From Thermoleophilia bacterium (GTDB lineage Bacteria > Actinomycetota > Thermoleophilia > Gaiellales > Gaiellaceae), in contig JAERMP010000090.1 of assembly GCA_016844515.1 (NCBI GenBank), positions 1-8,291 of the forward strand: 8,291 bases of DNA, written 5' to 3'. Positions 1 through 6,525 of this stretch are shown one piece after another; the first letter of the stretch is position 1; every line of letters starts with the position of its first letter. Made by a program: the position numbers and the translations under genes. Under the pieces are notes generated by a model. The model had not been told where the DNA came from. It ran no database searches and saw only the letters and a program-made list of their open reading frames with translations.

Positions 1-1
1 G

Positions 2-1882
2 CTCTGGCAGGTCGTCGTCGACGCAGCGCTGATCGCCGTCGCGTGGGAGCTCTCGTTCTTCGTGCGGTTCGACGGCGACCCGCCCGTCTACTACGAGCGC
101 TACCTCGAATGGGACGTCGTCGTGCTCGTCATCGCGATCATGCTCCCTGTCTTCTTCGCCTTCGGCTTCTACAACCGCTGGTGGCGATACGTCTCGACGA
201 GGGACATGTGGGGCGCGCTGCGAGGCGTGGCCACCGCTCTTGTCGCCGCGTTCCTCGTCTTCACGCTGCTCGACTTCCATCCCGCCAAGGTTCCGCGTGG
301 TATCTGGATCATCGACCTGCTGATCCTCCTCGCGTTCGTCATGGGCGCTCGACTCCTGGCGCGAACGCTCATCGAGAGACCGGCGGCAAGCGCCCTCGTC
401 GCTCGAGGCAAGGAGGTCATCATCGTCGGGGCAGGCGACGCTGCTCAGATCATCCTGCGCGAGATGCTGCGGAACCCGTCGCTCGGCTACACGCCGATCG
501 GGCTCGTCGACGACGACCCGCGCAAGAAGAACCTCCGAATGCACGGGATCCGGGTGCTGGGGACGACCGGTGAGCTCGGCCAGATCCTCCGCGATCGCGT
601 GCCCGACGAGCTCCTGATCGCGATCCCGTCCGCATCCGGCGACGTACGCGAGAAGATCGTCGAGGTGGCGCGCGGCGAGAACGTGCCCGTAAAGACCTTG
701 CCTGGCCTGCACGAGCTCATCGCGGGCGACTTCAACCTCACTGGCCAGATACGGCCCGTCGAGGTGGAGGACCTCCTCGGTCGCGAGCCGGTGGAAGCGG
801 ATCTCGGGTCGATCGCGGAATACGTGACGGGCGAGGTTGTTCTCGTTACGGGAGCCGGCGGGTCGATCGGGTCGGAGCTCTGTCGGCAGCTCGCCCGCGT
901 CTCTCCCACGCGGCTCGTGCTCGTCGACAACGGTGAGCCCGGCCTGTTCGAGATCGAGCGCGAGCTCGTCGACGAGCGCGGCTTCCACGCGACCGCCGCC
1001 GTGCTGGCCGACGCCGGCAACGCGACGAAGATGCGCCAGGTCTTCGAGAAGTACCGTCCCGCCGTCGTCTTCCACGCTGCTGCCTACAAGCACGTTCCGT
1101 TGATGGAGGCGAACCCGCTCGAGGCGGTCCGCAACAACTCCCTGGTCACTCGCACCGTCGCGGACATCGCGGTCGAGTTCGGTGCGAAGCGCTTCGTCCT
1201 CGTCTCGACCGACAAGGCCGTGAACGCGAAGACGGTGATGGGCCAGTCCAAGGCGCTGTGCGAGTGGATCGTCGAGGCCTGGGGGCACCGCGACGACACG
1301 ACCACGAAGTTCTGTGGCGTCCGCTTCGGAAACGTGCTCGGCTCGTCGGGCAGCGTGATCCCGATCTTTCGCAAGCAGATCGCGCGGGGCGGACCGGTCA
1401 CGGTCACGCACGCGGAGATGACGCGCTACTTCATGACGATCCCCGAGGCCGTGCAGCTCGTCATCCAAGCCGGTGCGATCGGCGGGCGAGGTCAGGTCTA
1501 CGTGCTCGACATGGGCGAGCCGGTGAAGATCGTCGATCTCGCCGACACGATGATCCGGCTCTCTGGCAAGGACCCAGGGGCTGAGGTCGCGATCGAGTTC
1601 GTGGGCGCACGGCCTGGCGAGAAGCTGCACGAGGAGTTGTGGTCGGACACAGAGACGGTGACACCGTCGACCCACGAGGCGATCCTGCTCGTCACGCGTC
1701 CGCCGATCGATGCGCACTGGCTCGAGGACGAGCTCGACGAGCTGTCGCGTCTCGTCGAGGCGGGGGAGACGCTGGATCTCGTGGGTCGCCTGAATGCGAT
1801 TGTCGGAGCGCCACGCCGGAACGGCGCTCCTGGAGACATCGCGGGCGCCGTCCAAACGGCGCCCGCATCCGAGATCGTCTGA
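2..1882 (+). CDS. Membrane-bound nucleotide-sugar 4,6-dehydratase, CapD/WbpM/PglF type (5' end cut)
   Basis: The family removes water from UDP-GlcNAc-type sugars with bound NAD(P), an early step toward deoxy-amino sugars of capsule, O-antigen or glycans; it acts at the inner face of the membrane. The frame is open to base 2, so the true start is outside the window; the internal GTG at 62 would split the first helix. In the 626 visible residues: four hydrophobic helices (about 1-21, 38-56, 71-91, 100-117), a first Rossmann-like domain with GAGDAAQ (143-149), then the catalytic SDR domain with TGAGGSIGSE (283-292), HAAAYKHVPLME (358-369), STDKAV (402-407), MGQSK (413-417), RFGNVLGS (441-448) and RPGEKLHEELW (537-547). 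Met replaces Tyr in the usual YxxxK pair, as known for the large WbpM-like dehydratases. The tail after about 565 is variable. The convergent DUF354 gene fits a polysaccharide locus. Family is certain; exact sugar substrate and product stereochemistry are not visible. Confidence 0.95.
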   Translation, partial: LWQVVVDAALIAVAWELSFFVRFDGDPPVYYERYLEWDVVVLVIAIMLPVFFAFGFYNRWWRYVSTRDMWGALRGVATALVAAFLVFTLLDFHPAKVPRGIWIIDLLILLAFVMGARLLARTLIERPAASALVARGKEVIIVGAGDAAQIILREMLRNPSLGYTPIGLVDDDPRKKNLRMHGIRVLGTTGELGQILRDRVPDELLIAIPSASGDVREKIVEVARGENVPVKTLPGLHELIAGDFNLTGQIRPVEVEDLLGREPVEADLGSIAEYVTGEVVLVTGAGGSIGSELCRQLARVSPTRLVLVDNGEPGLFEIERELVDERGFHATAAVLADAGNATKMRQVFEKYRPAVVFHAAAYKHVPLMEANPLEAVRNNSLVTRTVADIAVEFGAKRFVLVSTDKAVNAKTVMGQSKALCEWIVEAWGHRDDTTTKFCGVRFGNVLGSSGSVIPIFRKQIARGGPVTVTHAEMTRYFMTIPEAVQLVIQAGAIGGRGQVYVLDMGEPVKIVDLADTMIRLSGKDPGAEVAIEFVGARPGEKLHEELWSDTETVTPSTHEAILLVTRPPIDAHWLEDELDELSRLVEAGETLDLVGRLNAIVGAPRRNGAPGDIAGAVQTAPASEIV

Positions 1883-1903
1883 GCTCCTACGAGCCGGGAG
1901 CTC
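1805..1903. terminator. Three tandem hairpins at the convergent gene ends (possible two-way terminator)
   Basis: Three inverted repeats follow one another: an 8-bp perfect stem (1805-1812 with 1823-1830, 10-nt loop), an 11-bp perfect, nearly all G/C stem (1841-1851 with 1856-1866, loop CCAA), and a 7-bp stem (1881-1887 with 1897-1903). The first two lie in the last codons of the dehydratase gene and the third covers its stop codon. No T-run follows on either strand, so this is not a classical intrinsic terminator. GC-rich actinobacteria often have hairpins without a T-run between convergent genes, and the place between two convergent genes suits a shared terminator. The role is inference. Confidence 0.4.
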
Positions 1904-2000
1904 GCAGAAGGAGCAGCTGGCCGGATGCCGATGCCTTGGCCGTCAGCGTGCGGGTCCCTTCATTCAGAAACGAGCGCTCAACCGATCGGGAGCCTCCTTG

Positions 2001-3014
2001 CTATCCCTCGAGCGCCGAGAGCAGCAGATCGAGCAGCACTGCGGGATCGCGACCAGCGACCACGGACCCCGGAGCTCGCTTCGAAAGCTCGAGGTCGTCG
2101 GCTGAGCGAAGCGGTCGGAGCCGCCCGTCGGCGATGAGCGCTTCGTCGACAGCGCCTAGTTGCCCGGCGAACGTCGTATAGACGGGCACGCCGAGCGCAA
2201 CCGCTTCGCGGTTCATGGTCCCCCCCGCGGAGACCACCAGGTCGGAGTGCGCGACGAGACTCTGAGCGTCGACCGCATGCTCCAGCAGGACGAGCGAGGA
2301 CAGGTTCAGAGTGGCGATGGCGTGCCGCTGCTCTCCGGTGCGGGGAAGGACGACAGCCTGCACGCCTGGGTCCTTGCCGAGCCGCTCGAGCACATCGGCG
2401 AAGAGCGGGTTGCCGTGCCGGTGGTAGAGGGACACTTCGGGCGGCGTGCGGATGATCACGAGCACGCGCTCCCGGTCGAGGCCGAGCTCGTCGAGGATCG
2501 ACGGATCTGGCTCGAACCCGTGGAGGTAGTACTCCTCCTTCAGCCCGGGGTACCTTCGCACCTTCGAAGCGGAGGCTCCGAGCCGGTCCAGCCGATCTTG
2601 CGGGATCGCCTCCGGAACGATGACGCGCCGCGCCGCGCGGCAGCCGAAACCGTGTTGAGCTCGCGCGAACTCGTAGTCGAACGCGTAGGCGGACGGGATT
2701 CCGAGCGAGCGCGCCACGAGCGGGAGCTCGTGCGATGCATGGGAGAGGGCGAGGTCGAACCGGCGACTCTTCGCAAACTGTCGAAGTGCACGTAGGCGTC
2801 CGGTCATTGCTCTCGCCTTTCCGAGCGAGCTCGCGCCGCCGTGCCGTGGCCCCACGACGGAATGCGGAATTCCGTGGAGCGCGAGCAGCTCGAGTGTCTG
2901 CGCGTAATCGCGCGTCGTGACCTCGACCTCGTGTCCCCGTTGGCCCAGAAGACCGATCAGCGGCCGGAAGCAGGGCACCTGCGGCGAGTTCGAGATGTCG
3001 ATCCAGACGCGCAC
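2001..3014 (-). CDS. DUF354 family protein (GT-B-like, predicted glycosyltransferase)
   Basis: The 337-residue product begins MRVWIDISNSPQVPCFRPLI and matches the DUF354 pattern, a family with a GT-B fold resembling UDP-GlcNAc 2-epimerases and MurG-like glycosyltransferases, often near surface-polysaccharide genes. Visible marks: the N-terminal WIDISN segment (4-9), SHASHELPLVARSLGIPS (91-108) followed by FDYEFA (112-117), YPGLKEEYYL (155-164), RTPPEVSLYH (189-198), and the C-terminal nucleotide-sugar-like segment SAGGTMNREAVALGVPVY (262-279). Length is normal for the family. The start is the GTG at 3014: an in-frame TAG lies four codons upstream (3024-3026 on the plus strand), so no longer product is possible, and AGGGT six bases before it is a weak ribosome site. 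It converges on the dehydratase gene and is 315 bases from its upstream neighbour, so probably has its own promoter. Its donor and acceptor are unknown. Confidence 0.88.
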   Translation of the reverse strand: MRVWIDISNSPQVPCFRPLIGLLGQRGHEVEVTTRDYAQTLELLALHGIPHSVVGPRHGGASSLGKARAMTGRLRALRQFAKSRRFDLALSHASHELPLVARSLGIPSAYAFDYEFARAQHGFGCRAARRVIVPEAIPQDRLDRLGASASKVRRYPGLKEEYYLHGFEPDPSILDELGLDRERVLVIIRTPPEVSLYHRHGNPLFADVLERLGKDPGVQAVVLPRTGEQRHAIATLNLSSLVLLEHAVDAQSLVAHSDLVVSAGGTMNREAVALGVPVYTTFAGQLGAVDEALIADGRLRPLRSADDLELSKRAPGSVVAGRDPAVLLDLLLSALEG

Positions 3015-3131
3015 GGGCTGACCCTAGCCGGGAGCGCCGCGGTCTACGCCTCCACCGCATATGGCGATGGTCACGGAACGTCGTCGCAAGAAAGCCCTGC
3101 TAAAGCGACAGAGCACGAGAACGTAGTCGAT

Positions 3132-3163
3132 GAACTCCACACGATGCCAACTGTGTGGAGTTC
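3132..3163. repeat. Perfect 11-bp inverted repeat with 10-nt loop
   Basis: GAACTCCACAC (3132-3142) is exactly complementary to GTGTGGAGTTC (3153-3163), with loop GATGCCAACT. There is no T-run on either side, so an intrinsic terminator for the minus-strand gene ending at 3330 is possible but not typical. A dyad of this length could also be a regulator binding site upstream of the DUF354 gene. The loop contains the ATG of the possible small ORF on the plus strand. Confidence 0.6.
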
Positions 3164-3293
3164 CGATGAGGCGCCTCTTGAGGAGCGCCACAAGTACCTG
3201 CGCAGGAAGGTGAAGCAGATCGCGGAGACGGAGCCGGCGATCAGGCGATCGTCCCAGTACAACCATCGCCGGGCTAGTCGACCGGATGGTTGA
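3144..3293 (+). CDS. Possible small protein (49 aa), unrecognised
   Basis: An ORF begins at the ATG in the loop of the 3132-3163 hairpin and runs to a TGA at 3291. The middle, DEAPLEERHKYLRRKVKQIA (residues 8-27) and a few residues after it, has G or C at nearly every third codon position and would form a charged helix, which is the pattern of coding sequence here. The ends are less codon-like. No Shine-Dalgarno sequence precedes the ATG; a GTG at 3153 is an alternative start. It lies antisense to the leader region of the DUF354 gene. It could be a real small protein, a decayed fragment of a larger gene, or chance. I do not recognise the sequence. Confidence 0.2.
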   Translation: MPTVWSSDEAPLEERHKYLRRKVKQIAETEPAIRRSSQYNHRRASRPDG

Positions 3294-3329
3294 GGCGGAG
3301 CGGCACGGACCGGCGAGGTCTTAGGACGC

Positions 3330-3980
3330 TTAGCGGCAGTTGGGCGATAACCAGAGTCGGGTCTTGCCCGCCCGGTCGAGCTCCATGTAAGCGATCGGTT
3401 TGCCCGTTCGTTCGCTGCGCATGGCAAGCGCGCCCTCGACGACGTTGCTACGCGCCCCGACGTTGACGAATGAGGTATCGATCAGCCACCACGCAGGCGA
3501 CTGCAGAGTGACGCGGACTCGGACGAGGACACGGCCGCGAACCAAACATGTCCCGTGCTCGGCCCATTGAATGGGAGGTCCGGACAGACCCCTCGCCGAC
3601 AGCGGAAGCGAGACTCGTGACGCGGCACAACGTTTGATGCTCGCGTAGACGCCTTGTGCGCTGTAGGTCGTCTCAAAGCGCTGCCATCCACGGGCGCGAA
3701 TCGAGACGAGCTCGGAACCCGCGTCCCAGCTTCCGGTGGCCACGCCGATGAAACCCGGCGAGGGACTCTGGGATGGGTTGTAATCTTCCCTAGCACGTAT
3801 GGGGACGGCCTCGACGTCGAGGTCGCGGAGGCCCGCGCCCAGCGCGACGGGTGTGCAGCGGAACGTTCGATCGATGATGCGAGACGCTTGGTCCGTTCGG
3901 GCGAACACGCTCGTGCCCAGGTAGCCGACCGTAGTAGCGACTGCCAGGCTGAACACCAAGGCGAGGGTCGAACGACTCAT
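3330..3980 (-). CDS. Hypothetical exported protein with four cysteines
   Basis: The 216-residue product has a hydrophobic N-terminus (residues about 5-26, ending TSVFA before RTD), which reads as a signal peptide, although a membrane anchor is possible. The rest is a soluble, strand-rich chain with short recognisable blocks: RTFRCTP (38-44), GLRDLDVEAVPI (50-61), SWDAGSELVSIRAR (84-97), GVYASIKRC (110-118) and a C-terminal RLWLSPNCR (208-216). Outside the signal there are exactly four cysteines (42, 118, 145, 215), consistent with two disulfides outside the cell. No catalytic motif is seen. I recall similar Cys-containing exported proteins in Thermoleophilia, but know no function. The start ATG at 3980 is preceded by only a weak GGAAA. 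It appears monocistronic, divergent from the LysR gene, and its base composition looks somewhat less GC-rich than the flanking metabolic genes. Confidence 0.7.
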   Translation of the reverse strand: MSRSTLALVFSLAVATTVGYLGTSVFARTDQASRIIDRTFRCTPVALGAGLRDLDVEAVPIRAREDYNPSQSPSPGFIGVATGSWDAGSELVSIRARGWQRFETTYSAQGVYASIKRCAASRVSLPLSARGLSGPPIQWAEHGTCLVRGRVLVRVRVTLQSPAWWLIDTSFVNVGARSNVVEGALAMRSERTGKPIAYMELDRAGKTRLWLSPNCR

Positions 3981-4038
3981 GGAGTTTCCGCGACAAGTAC
4001 GTGAGAACGCACTAACTCTACTCGGCCTCAGGCGCGTT

Positions 4039-4067
4039 TCGACTCAGGTGCGACGCCCGGCTATAAG
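4039..4067 (+). promoter_or_regulatory. Candidate sigma-70-type promoter upstream of the LysR gene
   Basis: TCGACT (4039-4044) and TATAAG (4062-4067) are separated by 17 bases, matching the -35 and -10 consensus at 4 of 6 and 5 of 6 positions. Transcription would begin near 4073-4076, about 135 bases before the LysR start and right at an ATG (4076) that opens a 39-codon ORF. LysR promoters often overlap divergent operators, and the minus-strand gene starts 59 bases upstream of the -35, but no clear T-N11-A dyad was recognised. Confidence 0.35.
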
Positions 4068-4208
4068 CTTTCCTCATGCGTCCGCTTGCCATCGTGCGAT
4101 CTGTGATGCCCCGGAAAGAGAGGCGTGGAGATACGCGAACTACTCGTCGAGCGCCGAACGTTTCGCGCCCAGGCTTCGGTTCGTCAGAGGCATAGATCCC
4201 GATCCTCT

Positions 4209-5105
4209 ATGGACACGCGTCAACTTGCCGCATTCTGCGCCGTTGTCGAGCGGCGGAGCTTCTCGCTTGCCGCTGAGCGACTCGGCGTCACGCAGCCTGC
4301 GGTTTCGCTCCAGGTGCGCGCGCTCGAGAAGCGCCTCGGAACGCAGCTCCTCGACCGCTCTGGCCGCCGGGTCGAGCCCACCGAGGCAGGTTGGCGCCTC
4401 TATCGCGGGGCACAGCGCATGCTCGCGCTCGAGGACCAGATCGTTGCGGGTGTCGCGGCGACCGGGGAGGGAGAGCTCGCCGGCGAGCTCGTGCTCGGCG
4501 CATCCACCGGCCCGGCGGCGATCGCCATCCCTGTTGCACTCTGCGAGTTCCAGCACGAGAACCCGGACGTACGGGTGTTCCTCACGGTCTCGGACACCCA
4601 CTCGGTGGTTGAACGAGTCGCCGCGCGCGAGCTCGAGCTCGGGATTGTCGGTGCTTCGCGTCGCCACCGGGGTGTCCGCTTCGAGCCGTTCTTCTCAGAT
4701 CAAGTGATCCTCGCCTGCCCACCCGGACACCGATTCGCGAATCACACCGTCACGCTGGAAGAGCTTCGCGGCGAATCGCTGATCCTCATGCAGGAGGGCG
4801 CTGGAGTCCGGCAGATCGTCGAGGATGGCCTTCGCCGACAGGGCGTGCGGCTGCGTGATCTGGATGTGCGCCTCGAGCTGGGCTTGCAGGAGTCCGTTCG
4901 TCGGGCAGTCGAAGCAGGGTACGGCGTGACGTTCATCTCGCGCACCGCCGTCGAGTCCGATCTCGCCGCCGGGACGCTCGCCGAAGCACGCGTTCAGGGT
5001 CTCGAGGCCACACGCGAGATCTCGCTCGTATCGGCCACGGGCAGGGCGCGTTCACGCGTGGCCGAGGCGTTCGTAGCGTTCGCGCGGGAGCGGCTGGCAG
5101 AGTGA
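4209..5105 (+). CDS. LysR-family transcriptional regulator
   Basis: The 298-residue protein has the LysR layout: a winged helix-turn-helix at 1-60 (MDTRQLAAFCAVVERRSFS, then AAERLGVTQPAVSLQVRALE and a TEAG segment), a linker helix at about 62-88, and a periplasmic-binding-protein-like effector domain from 92 to the end (GELVLGAST at 92-100, DLDVRLELG at 217-225, AGYGVTFIS at 236-244). It should bind DNA as a tetramer and respond to a small metabolite. The ATG at 4209 is chosen because LysR proteins start at this point of the HTH; it has no Shine-Dalgarno sequence. An in-frame GTG at 4125, with GGAAAG six bases upstream, would add 28 residues. Its stop overlaps the start of the next gene by four bases (GTGA), so the dehydrogenase is its co-transcribed partner and the likely target. 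The inducer is unknown. Confidence 0.95.
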   Translation: MDTRQLAAFCAVVERRSFSLAAERLGVTQPAVSLQVRALEKRLGTQLLDRSGRRVEPTEAGWRLYRGAQRMLALEDQIVAGVAATGEGELAGELVLGASTGPAAIAIPVALCEFQHENPDVRVFLTVSDTHSVVERVAARELELGIVGASRRHRGVRFEPFFSDQVILACPPGHRFANHTVTLEELRGESLILMQEGAGVRQIVEDGLRRQGVRLRDLDVRLELGLQESVRRAVEAGYGVTFISRTAVESDLAAGTLAEARVQGLEATREISLVSATGRARSRVAEAFVAFARERLAE

Positions 5106-6061
5106 TCGTTCGTTGGGGAATCGGTGAGCTCGAAGGCCTTCTCGGCGAGTTCGGCATCGAACGACCGCTTCTTGTCACGACCCCGCGGCTTGCCGCGCTC
5201 GAACTTCCCGTCAGCGCGCGCTTCTCTGGCGTCCAAAGGCACTCGCCGCTAGAGATCGTCTCTGCAGCGACCGCTGCTGCGACTGGTGCCGATGGCCTCG
5301 TCGGACTCGGCGGTGGGAGCGCGATCGACACCTCCAAGGCGGTCTCCGCGGGAACCGGCTTACAGCTCGTCGCGGTCCCGACGACGTACGCAGGCGCCGA
5401 ATGGACCCCGTACTTCGGCATGCGCGATGCGGCCCGACGTCTGAAGACGGGAGGTTCCGGCGCGAACACGGTTGCGGTGGTCTACGAGCCCAGCCTCACG
5501 CTCGGCCTCCCGCGCGAGGAGACCGTCGGCACCGCGATGAACGCACTCGCCCATTGTGCGGAGGCGCTGTACGCGGGAGAGTGCTCGGACGCTTCGCTGG
5601 GAGCGGAGCTGATCGCGCGCTGGCTACCGGTTGTCGTATCCGACGGTAGCGACCTCGAAGCTCGGACAGGTCTCCTCGAAGGAGCGATGCACGCCGGCAT
5701 GGCGTTGGCCGAGAGAGGGCTCTTCCTTGCGCACGCGATGGCGCAGGCGCTCGGTGGCCGGTATGGGCTGTCCCACGGCGCGATGAACGCGATCTGCCTC
5801 GCGCCGGCGCTTCGCTTCAACGAGCAGGCGGTACCTGACGCGATCGCGCGCTTCGGCCGGTCGCTCGGAGCCGACGATCCGGCGACGAAGGTGGAGGAGC
5901 TCGCGCGTCTCGGTGGGTTCGAGCGGCTCCGCGACTTCGGCGTGCCGGAGAGCGAGCTGCTCGACCTCGCGTTGGAGACCGTTGCGCGGCCGGGTGCCCA
6001 GGCGAACCCGCGGTCGGCGAGCGCCGAGGACATCGAGGCGCTACTCCGCTCGGTCTGGTAG
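5102..6061 (+). CDS. Iron-containing-type alcohol dehydrogenase, maleylacetate-reductase-like
   Basis: This 319-residue protein belongs to the group III (iron-type) dehydrogenase fold. Marks: IVRWGIGELEGLL at the start, the nucleotide-binding GLGGGSAIDTSKA (68-80), PTTYAGAEWTPYFGM (93-107), VYEPSLTLGLP (127-137), AMNALAHCAEALYA (145-158), LAHAMAQALGGRYGLSHG (209-226) and LAPALRFN (233-240). Maleylacetate reductases use NAD(P)H to reduce maleylacetate to 3-oxoadipate in aromatic and chloroaromatic breakdown; YAGAEWTP and MNALAH are their style. Of the four metal ligands of true iron-dependent members, His151, His211 and His225 are present, but the Asp is Asn147, as in maleylacetate reductases. 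It is shorter than the usual 350 or so because the N-terminal domain is compact. Start is the GTG overlapping the LysR stop, giving translational coupling. No ring-cleavage gene is in view, so the substrate is open. Confidence 0.85.
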   Translation: MIVRWGIGELEGLLGEFGIERPLLVTTPRLAALELPVSARFSGVQRHSPLEIVSAATAAATGADGLVGLGGGSAIDTSKAVSAGTGLQLVAVPTTYAGAEWTPYFGMRDAARRLKTGGSGANTVAVVYEPSLTLGLPREETVGTAMNALAHCAEALYAGECSDASLGAELIARWLPVVVSDGSDLEARTGLLEGAMHAGMALAERGLFLAHAMAQALGGRYGLSHGAMNAICLAPALRFNEQAVPDAIARFGRSLGADDPATKVEELARLGGFERLRDFGVPESELLDLALETVARPGAQANPRSASAEDIEALLRSVW

Positions 6062-6066
6062 GGCGG

Positions 6067-6095
6067 TTGACGGACCGCTCGTTCGGGCGGACGAT
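6067..6095 (+). promoter_or_regulatory. Candidate promoter of the small membrane protein gene (leaderless)
   Basis: TTGACG (6067-6072) matches the -35 consensus at 5 of 6 positions. Seventeen bases later is GACGAT (6090-6095), a weak -10 keeping the key A and final T. The start ATG is only six bases beyond it, which would make the transcript leaderless; there is no convincing Shine-Dalgarno sequence. It begins just after the dehydrogenase stop. Confidence 0.3.
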
Positions 6096-6101
6096 GTGGA
6101 C

Positions 6102-6518
6102 ATGATCGTCGAGTACGCGGGCCTGGTTTCCGCCTTTGCACTCTTGGCGGCAACACTCAGCGGCTCCTACGGCCAGAATGTCGCCGCGGTGTTCGCCTCC
6201 CACGGCGCCGGAGTCACCGCGGCCGGCAAGGCCGCCCGTGCGCAGCACGTGTCGCCGTCAGGGGCGAAAGCGGCGTACAAGCGAGCGCCCTTTCCCAAGC
6301 CGGCGCTCAAGTACCTCTACGCGATGGGTTGGATCGGCGGCATGCGGAATCGCGGGCAATGCCTTCTGACGTCGATCACCCAGAACACCGCCAGAAAACA
6401 CGCGGAGCGGGACATTCGCAGCAATGCCAAACTGACGGCCCAACTCCGGAAACGTGCGGTAAGCGTCTCCACGGCGGCCTCAGCTCTCGTCAAGGGCGTG
6501 GTGTCCGCTTGCGTGTGA
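6102..6518 (+). CDS. Small protein with N-terminal pilin-like helix (VEYAG), unknown function
   Basis: The 138-residue product starts MIVEYAGLVSAFALLAATLS, a single hydrophobic helix (about 5-30) with the EYAG motif seen at the start of mature Flp/Tad-type pilins and TadE-like proteins. The remainder is basic and soluble (KAARAQHV, KRAPFPKPALKYLYAMGWIG at 60-79, RDIRSNAKLTAQLRKRA at 103-119) with two cysteines, 87 and 137, that could pair outside the membrane. The usual leader ending in Gly before the cleavage site is absent. If the GTG at 6096 is the start, the Glu falls at position 5 after the initiator, where it sits in a processed pilin. It follows the dehydrogenase gene by 40 bases and converges with the CBS gene at only 7 bases. 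No pilus assembly gene is in view. The pilin link is a resemblance in one helix and may be misleading. Confidence 0.6.
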   Translation: MIVEYAGLVSAFALLAATLSGSYGQNVAAVFASHGAGVTAAGKAARAQHVSPSGAKAAYKRAPFPKPALKYLYAMGWIGGMRNRGQCLLTSITQNTARKHAERDIRSNAKLTAQLRKRAVSVSTAASALVKGVVSACV

Positions 6519-6525
6519 GCTGAGC

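Larger units (their letters stand above)
3015..3329. other. Intergenic stretch without a clear gene
   Basis: This 315-base gap between two minus-strand genes looks less GC-rich in its first half than the flanking genes. It holds a perfect 11-bp hairpin (3132-3163), a possible 49-codon plus-strand ORF (3144-3293) and a very short basic plus-strand ORF (3061-3126, 21 codons, product beginning MAMVTERRRKK). The promoter for the DUF354 gene should lie here, but no convincing -35/-10 pair was seen. No RNA gene was recognised. Confidence 0.5.

Noticed and set aside
1978..3060. Long 360-residue minus-strand ORF overlapping the DUF354 gene
   Set aside because: Its product is Arg/Ala-rich and low in complexity, typical of an alternate frame in GC-rich DNA. 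The DUF354 frame in the same place has clear family motifs.
3024..3266. 80-residue minus-strand ORF in the 315-base gap
   Set aside because: Its third codon positions show no G/C bias and it has no recognisable motif; the plus-strand frame across the second half is more coding-like, though itself doubtful.
6063..6078. Short inverted repeat (GCGGT/ACCGC) after the dehydrogenase stop as a terminator
   Set aside because: A 5-bp stem with a 6-nt loop and no T-run is expected by chance in such GC-rich DNA; the same bases also overlap a better -35 candidate.
5482..6156. 224-residue minus-strand ORF opposite the dehydrogenase gene
   Set aside because: It is a shadow frame rich in Arg, Ser and Pro with no motif; the plus-strand frame is a recognisable enzyme.
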